Below, piece after piece: positions 1-8,577 of a stretch of DNA of 37,005 bases (the first letter of the stretch is position 1; every line of letters starts with the position of its first letter). Source of the stretch: an uncultured Eubacteriales bacterium. Its GTDB lineage: Bacteria; Bacillota; Clostridia; Peptostreptococcales; Anaerovoracaceae. The notes below the pieces were generated by a model. That model was not told the origin of the DNA. It made no database searches and saw nothing but the letters and a program-made list of their open reading frames with translations. Location of the stretch: NCBI GenBank assembly GCA_902778565.1, contig CACYYH010000012.1, positions 1 through 37,005 of the forward strand. The letters run 5' to 3'. The translations under genes and the position numbers were made by a program.

Positions 1-1488
1 ACTCAGGGCGTTGAGGCTCAGACTCTGGCCAACGTTTACCTTGCTCTCGACGAGAATCTGGAGATCATGCCGGTGCTGAACAAGATAGATCTGGCTTCCG
101 CCCGCCCTGAAGAATGCAGGGAGGAGATCGAGGAGGTCATCGGTCTGGACGCATCGGAAGCGCCGCTCATTTCTGCCAAGACAGGCCTTGGAGTTGATGA
201 GCTTCTGGAGGAACTCATCAGGGTCATCCCGGCTCCCGAAGGAGACGAAGACGGCAAACTCAAGGCCCTGATCTTCGACTCGAAGTACGACAACTATCTG
301 GGCGTTATAATCTATGCGCGCATCTTCGACGGAAAGGTGAAGAAGGGCGACGTGATCAAGCTCATGTCCACCGGCGCTAAATACGAAGTAACGGAAGTGG
401 GATACTGCGCACCGGGACTGGTTCCCACCAGGGAACTGAGAGCCGGTGAGGTAGGATATATCTGCGGCTCCATCAAGCAGGTGGCTGACGCTCGAGTTGG
501 CGATACCGTGACTCTTGCGAACGACCCCGCCGATGAACCCTGCCCGGGCTACAAAAAAGTCCAGTCCATGGTTTACTGCGGAATCTACCCTGCAGAAGGC
601 GAAAAGTACGAGAGCGTAAAAGACGCCCTGGAGAAACTTCAGGTAAACGACGCCGCTTTCAATTTCGAACCTGAGACTTCTCAGGCTCTGGGCTACGGTT
701 TCCGCTGCGGATTCCTTGGATTGCTCCACATGGAGATCATCGTGGAAAGGCTTGAAAGAGAGTTTAATCTGGCGGTGATCACCACAGCTCCCAGCGTTAT
801 TTACAAGGTCGTTAAGACCGACGGCGAGGTGATCATGCTGCAGAACCCTTCGAACCTGCCTTCACCTCAGGAGATAGATCACATTGAGGAGCCCATGGTA
901 AAGGCCAACATCATGATCCCCAACGAATACGTGGGGTCTATCATGGAACTCTGCCAGCAGAGGAGAGGCACCATGAAGCACATGGAATACATTACTCCCA
1001 CCAGGGTGCAGCTCCACTATGATATGCCTCTTAACGAAGTCATTTACGATTTCTTTGATGCTCTCAAGTCCAAGACCAGAGGCTACGGCTCTCTGGAGTA
1101 TGAACTTGACAGATATCAGAAGAGCGATCTTGTAAAGCTGGATATCATGCTGAACCGCGAACTCGTGGATGCTTTCAGCATGATCGTACACTCATCCAAC
1201 GCTTACCAGAGAGGAAGATTCGTCTGTGAGAAGCTGAAGGAGATCATACCGATGCATCAGTTCGAGGTTCCCATCCAGGCTGCCATAGGACAGAAGATCA
1301 TCGCTCGTGAGACTGTGAAAGCATACAGAAAAGACGTTATAGCCAAGTGCTACGGCGGAGATATTTCCAGAAAGAAGAAACTTCTGGAAAAACAGAAGGA
1401 AGGAAAGAAGCGTATGAGACAGTTCGGTACTGTGGAAGTTCCTCAGGAAGCTTTCACTGCCGTACTTAAATACGACGATAATAAATAA
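1..1488 (+). CDS. lepA: Elongation factor 4 (LepA), 5' truncated
   Basis: Ribosome-bound translational GTPase that back-translocates or remodels stalled elongation complexes. The reading frame is open from base 1 and begins [13 protein letters not shown], so about 100 N-terminal residues (P-loop and switch I) lie outside the window. The G4 motif NKID is visible near base 76. The central part contains [12 protein letters not shown], characteristic of LepA/EF-G domain III, and the LepA-specific C-terminal domain ends in [17 protein letters not shown]. The stop codon overlaps the hemW start by one base (TAATG), so the two are translationally coupled. lepA next to hemW is the standard Bacillota arrangement. 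The first ATG in the window, at 64-69, is internal and not the true start. Confidence 0.98.
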   Translation, partial: TQGVEAQTLANVYLALDENLEIMPVLNKIDLASARPEECREEIEEVIGLDASEAPLISAKTGLGVDELLEELIRVIPAPEGDEDGKLKALIFDSKYDNYLGVIIYARIFDGKVKKGDVIKLMSTGAKYEVTEVGYCAPGLVPTRELRAGEVGYICGSIKQVADARVGDTVTLANDPADEPCPGYKKVQSMVYCGIYPAEGEKYESVKDALEKLQVNDAAFNFEPETSQALGYGFRCGFLGLLHMEIIVERLEREFNLAVITTAPSVIYKVVKTDGEVIMLQNPSNLPSPQEIDHIEEPMVKANIMIPNEYVGSIMELCQQRRGTMKHMEYITPTRVQLHYDMPLNEVIYDFFDALKSKTRGYGSLEYELDRYQKSDLVKLDIMLNRELVDAFSMIVHSSNAYQRGRFVCEKLKEIIPMHQFEVPIQAAIGQKIIARETVKAYRKDVIAKCYGGDISRKKKLLEKQKEGKKRMRQFGTVEVPQEAFTAVLKYDDNK

Positions 1489-2663
1489 TGAGTTTCGGAG
1501 TATATGTACACGTCCCTTTCTGCAAGAGCAAATGTCCGTACTGCGACTTTTACTCTGTGCTTTTAAGGGACCCTGAAGCAAAAGAAAAATATACGGACGC
1601 AGTTGTCAGGGAGATAAGGAGCTTCAAAAGATTTTTTGAAGATGATGCTGAACATGCCTTCATGAAACAGGCACCGGACTCCATCTATTTCGGAGGAGGG
1701 ACCCCGAGCCTTATGGAACCCATAAGGATCAAAGAGATCATCAAGGCCTGCGACGATACATTCGGACGCGAAGATGACAGGGAAGTGACTTTGGAAGCGA
1801 ACCCGGGAACTGTTGATCAGGATTCGCTTAAAGGCTTCCGGGCTATGGGCGTGAACCGCCTGAGCCTGGGAGTCCAGAGCTTCGATGATCAAATCCTTAA
1901 GAAGCTGGGAAGGATTCATAAGGCTGCGGATTCCGTCAAAGCTTTTGAAGATGCGAGGAAGGCCGGGTTCGGAAACATCAGCATCGACCTGATCTTCGGT
2001 ATCGAAGGGCAGAGCATGGAAAGCTGGGAGGACAGCCTGAGGCAGGCGCTTGAACTTGAACCTGAGCATATCAGCCTTTATTCGCTGGAATTCATGGAGG
2101 GCACGGTTTTCACCAGGATGCTCATGGAAGGAAGGATGAAGGAAACCGACCCTGAAGAAGACAGGAAGATGTACGAGAGAGCTGCCGCAGTACTCACTGA
2201 AGCGGGCTACGTACACTACGAGATCTCAAACTTCGCGAAGCCCGGGTTTGAATCCAGGCATAACCTGAAGTACTGGGATCTGGACGATTACGCAGGCTTC
2301 GGGCCGGGAGCCCATTCATATATGACTGACGATGAGACCGGCTACGGACAGAGGTTTTATCATGCAGGAGACCTGGAGGGATATCTCAGGGATCCTCTTA
2401 AGGTGACATTCATGGAGCCCAACGGCTACGCGGATGACATGGTCGAGTACACGATCACAGCTTTAAGGCTGAGCCGTGGAATATCCAAATCCGAATTCTC
2501 GGACCGCTTCGGTCAGGAGTTCTGGGGATTTTTTGGAGATCTTGCCAGACTGCAGTTCGGGTCCTTTGTGGACACGGGGCATGCAGCGGAGGATGAAGAT
2601 AACATCAGGCTGACCCTTAAGGGGTTCAACGTGAGCAATCAGATTTTGAGCCTGTTTGTATAA
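1488..2663 (+). CDS. hemW: Radical SAM heme chaperone HemW (HemN-like)
   Basis: 391 residues. Residues 8-21 carry the radical SAM cluster motif of the HemN/HemW type, CX3CX2CXF (C12, C16, C19, F21), followed by YFGGGTPS, the SAM-binding glycine motif. Early annotations call this family oxygen-independent coproporphyrinogen III oxidase. The short N-terminus without the extra HemN extension and the position after lepA fit HemW, which binds heme and delivers it to acceptor proteins. Start ATG 1488 overlaps the lepA stop; the SD is weak, consistent with translational coupling. The C-terminal HemN_C-like region runs roughly from residue 300 to 385. The chaperone rather than oxidase role comes from family knowledge, not from a residue seen here. 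Confidence 0.93.
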   Translation: MSFGVYVHVPFCKSKCPYCDFYSVLLRDPEAKEKYTDAVVREIRSFKRFFEDDAEHAFMKQAPDSIYFGGGTPSLMEPIRIKEIIKACDDTFGREDDREVTLEANPGTVDQDSLKGFRAMGVNRLSLGVQSFDDQILKKLGRIHKAADSVKAFEDARKAGFGNISIDLIFGIEGQSMESWEDSLRQALELEPEHISLYSLEFMEGTVFTRMLMEGRMKETDPEEDRKMYERAAAVLTEAGYVHYEISNFAKPGFESRHNLKYWDLDDYAGFGPGAHSYMTDDETGYGQRFYHAGDLEGYLRDPLKVTFMEPNGYADDMVEYTITALRLSRGISKSEFSDRFGQEFWGFFGDLARLQFGSFVDTGHAAEDEDNIRLTLKGFNVSNQILSLFV

Positions 2664-2680
2664 GGCGGAAAGGATAGTAT

Positions 2681-4192
2681 ATGTCAAAATACATCATGAC
2701 ACTGGATGAAGGAACCACCAGCGCACGTACGATAATCTACGATAAAAAGGGAAACATGATCTCCGTTGCTCAGAAGGAATTCACACAGATCTTCCCTAAG
2801 GAAGGCTGGGTGGAGCATGATGCAGTTGAGATCTGGTCGACCCAGATGGGAGTTGCCCAGGAGGCGCTCTTGAGAGCTGGCCTTACCTATGAGGATATAG
2901 ATTCCATCGGTATCACCAATCAGAGAGAGACCGCCATCGTATGGGACAAGAACACCGGGGAGCCTGTGTATAACGCCATCGTATGGCAGTGCAGAAGGAC
3001 TGCCAAATACTGCGACAGCTTAAGAGACAAGGGCTACAGCGATATGATCAGACAGAAGACCGGTCTTCTCATAGACCCTTACTTCAGCGGCACCAAGCTC
3101 AGATGGATACTTGAAAACGTGGAAGGCGCCAGGGAGAGAGCTGAGAGGGGAGAGCTGCTCTTTGGAACTATCGAGACCTGGCTCATCTGGAAGCTCACAG
3201 GAGGAAAAGTCCATGTGACCGACTACTCCAACGCGAGCCGTACCATGATGTTCAACATAAACACTCTTCAGTGGGACGATGAGATCCTTGAGATCCTGAA
3301 TATACCTAAATGCGTGCTTCCGAAGCCCATGCCCTCATCATGCGTTTACGGAGAGACCGCACCCACGATCTTCGGCGGCCCCATCAAGATAGCAGGAGCC
3401 TGCGGAGACCAACAGTCTGCGCTTTTCGGCCAGACATGCTTCAAGGAAGGCGACGCCAAAAACACTTACGGCACGGGAGCTTTCCTTCTGATGAACATAG
3501 GGGAGAAGCCCATCTTAAGCAATAACGGCCTGGTGACCACCATAGCATGGGGTCTGGACGGTAAAGTCAACTATGCTCTGGAAGGCTCTGTTTTCATCTG
3601 TGGCGCTGCTATCCAGTGGCTGAGGGACGAGGTCAATATCGTGGAAAACGCGCCTCAGTCGGAAGAAATGGCCCTCTCAGTGGGTGATAACGGCGGAATG
3701 TACGTGGTACCTGCGTTCACTGGCCTCGGCGCACCTTACTGGGATCCTTATGCCAGAGGAGCGATCTTCGGTATCACAAGGGGAACCAACAAATATCATC
3801 TCGTAAGAGCTACTCTTGAATCCCTGGCATATCAGGTCAAGGATCTGATCGACTCAATGAATCAGGACCTTCAGGAGACAGATGAGGATAAGTCAAAAGG
3901 ACTGAAAACCCTGAGAGTTGACGGCGGTGCATGTGCAAACAACTTCCTCATGCAGTTCCAGTCTGACATACTCGACTGCAAAGTAGTAAGACCCGTATGC
4001 ATCGAGACGACTTCTCTGGGAGCAGCATACCTTGCAGGTCTTGCCACGGGTTACTGGAAGTCACAGCAGGATATCCTGGACAACTGGCAGATCGAGAGAG
4101 AATTCACTCCTGAAATGACAGAAGATAAGAGAAATGAACTCATAAGAGGCTGGAAGAAAGCAGTTTCCCGCGTGAGAGACTGGGCAAAATAA
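2681..4192 (+). CDS. glpK: Glycerol kinase
   Basis: Phosphorylates glycerol to sn-glycerol 3-phosphate with ATP; cytosolic FGGY-family kinase. 503 residues, the normal GlpK length. Seen: N-terminal phosphate-binding loop LDEGTTSAR (usually LDQGTTSSR; the Q-to-E change is mild), glycerol-contact region [17 protein letters not shown], and C-terminal [23 protein letters not shown] lies just before ATG 2681 and the gap from hemW is 17 bp, so it appears to belong to the lepA operon. No glpF or glpD is adjacent. It sits where hrcA-grpE-dnaK-dnaJ are normally found and is followed without any gap by a MerR regulator. Other FGGY sugars are possible, but similarity to GlpK is high along the whole length. 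Confidence 0.95.
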   Translation: MSKYIMTLDEGTTSARTIIYDKKGNMISVAQKEFTQIFPKEGWVEHDAVEIWSTQMGVAQEALLRAGLTYEDIDSIGITNQRETAIVWDKNTGEPVYNAIVWQCRRTAKYCDSLRDKGYSDMIRQKTGLLIDPYFSGTKLRWILENVEGARERAERGELLFGTIETWLIWKLTGGKVHVTDYSNASRTMMFNINTLQWDDEILEILNIPKCVLPKPMPSSCVYGETAPTIFGGPIKIAGACGDQQSALFGQTCFKEGDAKNTYGTGAFLLMNIGEKPILSNNGLVTTIAWGLDGKVNYALEGSVFICGAAIQWLRDEVNIVENAPQSEEMALSVGDNGGMYVVPAFTGLGAPYWDPYARGAIFGITRGTNKYHLVRATLESLAYQVKDLIDSMNQDLQETDEDKSKGLKTLRVDGGACANNFLMQFQSDILDCKVVRPVCIETTSLGAAYLAGLATGYWKSQQDILDNWQIEREFTPEMTEDKRNELIRGWKKAVSRVRDWAK

Positions 4193-5068
4193 ATGAAGAA
4201 GGACAGGGAATACCTGACAACCGGTGAATTCGCCGAACTCTTCGGAGTTAAAAAGCAGACCATGTTCCACTATGATGACATGGGGATATTCAGACCCGAG
4301 ATCATAGGAGAAAACGGCTACAGATATTACAGCTATGACCAGATGGAGACCTTTTCGATCATTCTGATGCTGAGGGAACTGGGGCTGTCCATAGCTGAGA
4401 TCAGGGAACAGATAGAAAGCCGCTCGCCGGAAGAACTGGTGGAACTCCTCGATTCCAAAAGGAAGGACATCGACCGGAAGATCGAAAGGCTCAGATGGGC
4501 CAAGGAGTACATCGGACGAAAGACTCTGACCACCCGTGAAGGCATAAGGCTCAGGAACGGAGACGGCGATCTCAGGACAGGCGAAGTCTTTCTTCAGGAA
4601 CTTCCTGATGAGCTCATGATCACCACAAGCTACAGCGGATCCGGCGATGAGCGGACCGTGAATAAGGCTGTGGGGGACCACTTCAGGTACCTGAGGAGCC
4701 TTGGAATGAACAGCTGCTATCCCGACGGAGCCACGATACCGAGGGCATCCGTGGTTTTGGATGAAAATGGTGCAGGCTACAGATACGATAAGTACTACAC
4801 CATACTTACGGAGTCCGAAGCGGAGCACTTAAGGGAAAGCGGAGACCTTGTGAGAATGGCGGTTGAAGACGGCGAAGGCAGGTTCATCGCAGTCTACGAT
4901 GAAAGAGGATACTCCGGTGTAGGCAAATGCATCCGGAAACTTCTTGAATATGCCGACGAGCACGGTCTGGAACTTGGGGATGATTTCTACGAGGACGTGA
5001 TCTGGGACGATCTTTCAGGAAGAAACATAGACAATTATCTGATAAAAATAAGCATCCGGGTGAAATAA
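4193..5068 (+). CDS. MerR-family regulator with GyrI-like effector domain (BmrR type)
   Basis: 291 residues. Residues about 6-75 form the winged HTH (TTGEFAELFGVKKQTMFHYD, then GYRYYSYDQME). Residues about 80-110 are the dimerisation helix (IDRKIERLRWAKEYIG). The C-terminal ~150 residues resemble the GyrI-like or BmrR small-molecule-binding fold, ending in DNYLIKISIRVK. The ATG follows the glpK stop with zero spacing and no separate SD, so translation is coupled to glpK. BmrR-type proteins bind hydrophobic drugs and untwist promoters with 19-bp spacers; the ligand and target here are unknown. Pairing with glpK suggests control of the local operon, but this is inference. An 8-bp hairpin overlaps its stop codon. 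Confidence 0.88.
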   Translation: MKKDREYLTTGEFAELFGVKKQTMFHYDDMGIFRPEIIGENGYRYYSYDQMETFSIILMLRELGLSIAEIREQIESRSPEELVELLDSKRKDIDRKIERLRWAKEYIGRKTLTTREGIRLRNGDGDLRTGEVFLQELPDELMITTSYSGSGDERTVNKAVGDHFRYLRSLGMNSCYPDGATIPRASVVLDENGAGYRYDKYYTILTESEAEHLRESGDLVRMAVEDGEGRFIAVYDERGYSGVGKCIRKLLEYADEHGLELGDDFYEDVIWDDLSGRNIDNYLIKISIRVK

Positions 5069-5077
5069 GCCCGGATG
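5053..5077 (+). promoter_or_regulatory. Hairpin across the merR stop codon
   Basis: Perfect 8-bp inverted repeat CATCCGGG (5053-5060) and CCCGGATG (5070-5077) with a 9-nt loop that contains the TAA stop of the MerR gene. There is no T-tract, so it is not a classical terminator. It could act as an mRNA processing or stability element that uncouples merR from prmA, whose own SD (GGAGG) begins 8 nt downstream. Confidence 0.45.
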
Positions 5078-5094
5078 TATGATGTGGAGGACAG

Positions 5095-6078
5095 ATGAAA
5101 TATCTGGAACTTGTTATACATACCAACCGCGAAGGTCTGGAAGCGGTGGAAGGCTGCCTCATGGGCATGGGGTTCACCGACATGGTGGTCAACGACCCCA
5201 ATGACCTTCAGGATCTGATGAACAAAAAACACGATTACGACTGGGACTACATCGGTGATGAAGTCCTGGAAATGGCTGATGAAGAGCCTACCATCACCAT
5301 GTATTTTGATGGAGAAGAGACCGGAAACGGCTATGCTCTTTGTCAGGAAGTGGACATGGCCATAGAGGAACTGAGACAGGCCATGATGAACGGAGAGTAC
5401 GGCGAGGGAGCTGACTTCGGACCTCTTACGGTTACTACTTCTCTTCACGATGACTCTGAATGGAAGGACAACTGGAAGGAATATTTCAAGCCTTCAAAGG
5501 TAAGCGAAAGGATCCTGGTGTGCCCCACCTGGGAAGAATATGAACTCTCCGATGAAGAAAAGGCAGCAGGAGTAAGGATCCTTAAGATAGATCCCGGTAT
5601 GGCCTTCGGAACGGGAACCCATGAGACCACTTCTCTTTGCCTTAAGGCCATGGAGAAGTACATGAAGCCGGGAGACAGCGTCCTTGACGTAGGCTGCGGA
5701 TCCGGTATTTTGTCGATCGCTGCTGATCTTTTGGGGGCAGGGGACGTGCTTGGAATCGAGATCGACCCTGTTGCTGTGGACGTATCAAGGGAGAACCTTG
5801 AACTTAACGGCTGCGGAGAAAACGTTAGAGTAATCGAAGGCGACCTTACCAAGGGCGTGGACTACAAAGCTGACATCGTGGTGGCCAACTTGATGGCTGA
5901 TCTGGTGGAGATGCTTTCGCCCGACGTAAGAAGACATATGAAGCCCGGCGCCAAGTATATCAGTTCGGGCATAATAGACGAAAAGGAAGAAGAGGTCCGT
6001 TCTGCCATAGAGTCTTGCGGATTCACCATCGAGGAAGTCTGTGCTGACGGAATGTGGAGAGCCATCGTTGCATCGTGA
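5095..6078 (+). CDS. prmA: Ribosomal protein L11 methyltransferase
   Basis: SAM-dependent methyltransferase that trimethylates lysines and the N-terminus of ribosomal protein L11. 327 residues. The N-terminal L11-recognition domain covers roughly 1-125, and a linker leads to DPGMAFGTGTHETT, the PrmA hallmark. Then come motif I LDVGCGSGILSIAA and an acidic motif II GIEIDPVAVDVSRENL; the NLMADL segment corresponds to the PrmA catalytic loop. SD GGAGG lies 9 nt before ATG 5095. prmA followed by rsmE and then mtaB is the conserved Bacillota order, although dnaJ, the usual upstream neighbour, is missing. Confidence 0.96.
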   Translation: MKYLELVIHTNREGLEAVEGCLMGMGFTDMVVNDPNDLQDLMNKKHDYDWDYIGDEVLEMADEEPTITMYFDGEETGNGYALCQEVDMAIEELRQAMMNGEYGEGADFGPLTVTTSLHDDSEWKDNWKEYFKPSKVSERILVCPTWEEYELSDEEKAAGVRILKIDPGMAFGTGTHETTSLCLKAMEKYMKPGDSVLDVGCGSGILSIAADLLGAGDVLGIEIDPVAVDVSRENLELNGCGENVRVIEGDLTKGVDYKADIVVANLMADLVEMLSPDVRRHMKPGAKYISSGIIDEKEEEVRSAIESCGFTIEEVCADGMWRAIVAS

Positions 6079-6087
6079 GGAAGAGTC

Positions 6088-6855
6088 ATGATAAAGTTTT
6101 TTGTGGATAAGGAAGATATCTTTGAAAACAAAATATACCTGAGTTCCCCGGAGGACAGGAAGCACCTTACCAGAGTGCTGAGGGCCCGGGTGGGAGATGA
6201 GGTAATGATAAGCGACAAGGAAGCCTACGAGTACGAGACCGTGATCGATGAGATCACAGAGACCGACGTGGTGCTCAGGGTGATTGGCAGGCATGAGTTC
6301 AGCCAGGAACCCGAGACGAAGGTCACCCTGTATCAGGGAGTGCCTAAGGCGGCGAAGCTTGAAACGGTAGTTCAGAAGACGGTGGAGCTCGGCGTTAAGC
6401 GTATCGTCCCGGTTTTCATGGCAAGGACCGTGGTGTCCGACAAAGGCAATTTCTCCAAAAAGCGCGACAGACTGCAGAAGATCGCGGACGAGGCTGTCAA
6501 GCAGTGCAAGCGCGGCATCATACCTGAAGTGGCCGGTGCCATGAGCTTTAAGGATATGATGGAGGAACTGTCCGAAAAGAATTACGATGCTATCCTGGTT
6601 GCCTACGAGAACGAGAAAGGATACTCAATAAAAGATGCCTTAAGAGGCGGCGGGGATGATACTCCTTTAAGAAAGGGAAGCGAGATCGCGCTGATCATCG
6701 GCCCTGAGGGAGGCTTCGAAGAGGACGAAGTGGATCGCATCCTGGATGAATTCAGCAGGAAGGCCTGTGCGGTCACCCTTGGGAAAACGATACTCAGGAC
6801 GGAGACGGCCGGAATGGCTGCTTTGGCGATGATCATGTATGAATTGGAGCTATAA
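6088..6855 (+). CDS. rsmE: 16S rRNA (uracil1498-N3)-methyltransferase
   Basis: Methylates N3 of U1498 in 16S rRNA; SPOUT fold. 255 residues, close to the family norm. An N-terminal PUA-like domain (KHLTRVLRARVGDEV) is followed by the SPOUT knot: IGPEGGFEEDEVD, then VTLGKTILRTETAGMAAL, which form the knotted SAM pocket. ATG 6088 has SD GAGGAAGA and lies 9 nt after the prmA stop, so the two are in one operon. No ordinary Rho-independent terminator follows; the next structures are the inverted-repeat elements beginning 41 nt downstream, and the operon may end there. Confidence 0.96.
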   Translation: MIKFFVDKEDIFENKIYLSSPEDRKHLTRVLRARVGDEVMISDKEAYEYETVIDEITETDVVLRVIGRHEFSQEPETKVTLYQGVPKAAKLETVVQKTVELGVKRIVPVFMARTVVSDKGNFSKKRDRLQKIADEAVKQCKRGIIPEVAGAMSFKDMMEELSEKNYDAILVAYENEKGYSIKDALRGGGDDTPLRKGSEIALIIGPEGGFEEDEVDRILDEFSRKACAVTLGKTILRTETAGMAALAMIMYELEL

Positions 6856-6895
6856 AACGGTAATCGGATCGCATGGCTTTGGAAAAACGGGGGTT

Positions 6896-7161
6896 TTCGA
6901 CTAACAGCTGGAAAAAGCTGAAAAAAGTCGAAGAATACAGACTGCTTATCGATAGATGAGAATGTGTTTTCGACTAAATAAAGATAAATGCTTTATTTAG
7001 TCGAACAATTAGGCAGTGCATAGGCAGTGCAGACGTGAATTAAAGACTATTTTTCGACTAAATAATAAAAAATTGTTTAATTAGTCGAATCTTGTCCTTA
7101 TGTATTAAATAAATAAGTGATTTTTTCGACTAACAGCCATAAAAGTCTGAAAAAAGTCGAA
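6896..7161. repeat. Array A: four 37-nt inverted-repeat elements (TTCGACTAA...TTAGTCGAA)
   Basis: Elements at 6896-6932, 6969-7005, 7053-7089 and 7125-7161, each exactly 37 nt. Left arm TTCGACTAA is identical in all four; the right arm is TTAGTCGAA in elements 2 and 3 and AAAGTCGAA in 1 and 4. Arms start exactly 28 bp apart in every copy. Elements 1 and 4 are near-identical over their length (both contain TAACAGC and TGAAAAAAGTCGAA). Element 2 is a perfect 15-bp stem with a 7-nt loop. Gaps between elements are 36, 47 and 35 nt; the 47-nt gap contains an 11-bp tandem duplication, which accounts for the excess. There are no open frames across it. Function unknown. Confidence 0.9.
7011..7032. 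repeat. 11-bp tandem duplication between array A elements 2 and 3
   Basis: AGGCAGTGCAT followed directly by AGGCAGTGCAG. It lengthens the gap between elements 2 and 3 from about 36 to 47 nt, so the array probably had a regular period of 72-73 bp before this local duplication. Confidence 0.7.
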
Positions 7162-7175
7162 ATCATAGGGAAAAA

Positions 7176-7205
7176 GAAGAAAGTTAGAAATTGCTAACTT
7201 TCTTT
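7176..7205. promoter_or_regulatory. Hairpin upstream of the orphan promoter
   Basis: GAAAGTTAG (7179-7187) pairs with CTAACTTTC (7194-7202) around a 6-nt loop; two further A-T pairs and a G-T pair extend it. It lies 12 nt upstream of the -35 box of the promoter at 7217. It could be a terminator for incoming transcription (T-rich but interrupted 3' side) or an operator. The CTAAC core recurs in the hairpin at the predicted transcript start. Confidence 0.4.
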
Positions 7206-7216
7206 ATTAAAACCTA

Positions 7217-7245
7217 TTGACAAAGGTTTTTTCATAGTGTATATT
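7217..7245 (+). promoter_or_regulatory. Strong sigma-A-type promoter with no obvious gene
   Basis: -35 TTGACA at 7217-7222 and -10 TATATT at 7240-7245 with a 17-bp spacer: a consensus -35 box and a five-of-six -10 box. Transcription would start near 7252 and run towards the terminator at 7360. No + strand gene with a ribosome binding site follows. Confidence 0.75.
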
Positions 7246-7251
7246 AAGTAC

Positions 7252-7387
7252 ATCAGTTAGCCAATGCTAACCACAACTTACAAGCCTTCTTGGTCTCGTG
7301 TAACACGGGCCAACGTGAGAGTCATTTTTTCATAACATACACACACCTTAAAGCAGAAAACCCTTGATGAGCCTCAAGGGTCTTTTT
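7252..7387 (+). ncRNA. Candidate small RNA, about 135 nt
   Basis: Bounded by the promoter at 7217-7245 and the terminator at 7360-7387. Near its 5' end GTTAGC/GCTAAC (7256-7261/7266-7271) forms a perfect hairpin with a 4-nt loop. A second fold is TTGG/CCAA enclosing CGTG-TAA-CACG (about 7289-7313). A 23-codon frame starts at ATG 7264 and ends at TAA 7333-7335 but has no SD and would start only ~12 nt from the 5' end, so a leaderless microprotein is possible but less likely. It does not resemble tRNA, 6S or SRP RNA to me. Existence is inferred from the flanking signals only. Confidence 0.5.
7360..7387. terminator. Bidirectional terminator between the candidate sRNA and the DUF4886 gene
   Basis: ACCCTTGA (7360-7367), loop TGAGCC, TCAAGGGT (7374-7381), then CTTTTT on the + strand. 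On the minus strand the same stem is followed by TTTTC, so it can also end transcription of the convergent DUF4886 gene, whose stop codon is at 7403-7405. Confidence 0.85.
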
Positions 7388-7402
7388 GCGTTCGGAAATA
7401 TG

Positions 7403-8359
7403 TCAATTATTAGCTTTTGCTACAGTTATAGCAATTTGTTTTGCAGTTTTAACATTATCTGCATTTATGCCCCTAAGTTCACCATGTGTCATTCCACCGC
7501 CTTTTCCGTTGGAGGCATTAATTTGCACAACATTATTATTGTCAGGAAGCCACGAAGAATGTTCCAGTATAGAAGGATCATATCCAAGGTACTTTAGGAT
7601 CTCCGCTGCAGTTGTATAAGTGGCAAGAAGGGAAGGTAACCCGGCTTGAAGGTGAATATTATCGCTATATAGCATTTTTCCTTCGGTAGAATCACCGATT
7701 TTACGGAAATCAGGCAAATTTCTAGCTTCCTGAATAGCGGTACCAACAGGGATTACAGTTTTTATATTCAGAGCGTTTACAGCTTCAATTGAAGCTGTAT
7801 GAATAAGGTTGTACATTTCAAAATCGTTCAGGTTTTCTAATGGCCTGCTTGACCACTCAAACCACATTAAGTCAAATTTATATGAGACGTTTTCCTCTAA
7901 TAAATTTATAAGAGAGGATGCATCATCGATCATTGCTTCAACACCCTGATTTGATAGTACATCGGGTGAATTGCCCTGGATTGTGATAATATCCCAATCT
8001 TCCTTTTCTAAAACCTGTTCCAATGTTTTAGCGCTTCTGCCAGAATATCTTCGCCATGACTCTTTATCATATCCCCAATAGTTAAAGGATGTATATTTCT
8101 TTTCGTCGTAGAACCAGTGTACATGATCGATTAGTTCAGCGCTGCCTTTATAGCAAGTCCCGTATGTTATTTTATAGTTTGGGAGGATCTCATTAAGAAC
8201 TGGTGGTAAATACGCCATAGTATCCTGATTGAATGAGTTACCGATGCATAAAATTTTCAGTTCTTTAGGGGAACTGATTCTAAATAAAATAAAAGTAATT
8301 AAAAATATAATGATTATAACTATTATAATTATCGTTTTGTTTTTGAAAATAGACTTCAT
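7403..8359 (-). CDS. Membrane-anchored DUF4886 / SGNH-hydrolase-like protein
   Basis: 318 residues. Residues 1-30 are a short basic N-terminus followed by an Ile-rich hydrophobic stretch, a signal anchor or uncleaved signal, so the enzyme domain would be outside the cell. The domain begins ILCIGNSFNQD, the SGNH/DUF4886 block I with the likely nucleophile Ser in GNS. An oxyanion-type block (ITIQGNSPD) and a C-terminal SDNIHLQ supplying the Asp-x-x-His follow. Substrate unknown; related SGNH enzymes deacetylate or de-esterify glycans. It is the only minus-strand gene here, is much more AT-rich than its neighbours, and splits the conserved rsmE-mtaB pair, so recent acquisition is likely. Upstream SD is weak. 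Confidence 0.82.
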   Translation of the reverse strand: MKSIFKNKTIIIIVIIIIFLITFILFRISSPKELKILCIGNSFNQDTMAYLPPVLNEILPNYKITYGTCYKGSAELIDHVHWFYDEKKYTSFNYWGYDKESWRRYSGRSAKTLEQVLEKEDWDIITIQGNSPDVLSNQGVEAMIDDASSLINLLEENVSYKFDLMWFEWSSRPLENLNDFEMYNLIHTASIEAVNALNIKTVIPVGTAIQEARNLPDFRKIGDSTEGKMLYSDNIHLQAGLPSLLATYTTAAEILKYLGYDPSILEHSSWLPDNNNVVQINASNGKGGGMTHGELRGINADNVKTAKQIAITVAKANN

Positions 8360-8540
8360 TTTGTTAAACCTACATGCAAGGAATCAGAAACTTGAGCAAA
8401 GAAATTAATATAATATTATAACATATTATATCTTAAAATAATAATATATTATTTTACTTCTTTTTTTAAAGTATCTTCAACTCTTCTTTCTGTGATATAG
8501 TAAGTCGCAATTCATATAAGAAGTGATGTCCTGAAAAGCA
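8360..8540. other. AT-rich divergent intergenic region
   Basis: About 180 nt separating the minus-strand DUF4886 gene from the mtaB promoter. It is almost pure A/T between 8400 and 8455, with several TATAAT-like words on the minus strand that could serve as the -10 box of the DUF4886 gene, but too many to choose one. I see no coding frame or repeat family in it. Confidence 0.5.
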
Positions 8541-8568
8541 TTGTAAAAAAATTTTTTTATGTTAAAAT
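8541..8568 (+). promoter_or_regulatory. Predicted mtaB promoter
   Basis: TTGTAA (8541-8546), 16-bp spacer, TAAAAT (8563-8568). A closely similar pair (TTGTAA, 17 bp, TAAAAT) precedes the Fe-ADH gene. The predicted start near 8575 places a strong SD at the very 5' end of the transcript. Confidence 0.6.
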
Positions 8569-8577
8569 ACTCAACAT

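Noticed and set aside
1563-2216. 217-codon minus-strand frame inside hemW
   Set aside because: Antisense shadow of a well-conserved gene with no family resemblance.
4061-4828. 255-codon minus-strand frame across glpK and merR
   Set aside because: Antisense shadow; both + strand genes have clear family motifs.
6896-7161. CRISPR-like array (37-nt repeats, ~36-nt gaps)
   Set aside because: Only the arms are constant; the middle of the repeats differs between copies, there are four units, and no cas gene is in the window.
7252-7340. tRNA-like or 6S-like RNA
   Set aside because: No T-loop consensus, no cloverleaf, and no large central bubble; left as an unclassified candidate sRNA.
7364-7619. 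Two + strand frames opposite the DUF4886 gene end
   Set aside because: Low-complexity translation, no SD, and they begin inside a terminator; the minus-strand frame has SGNH motifs.
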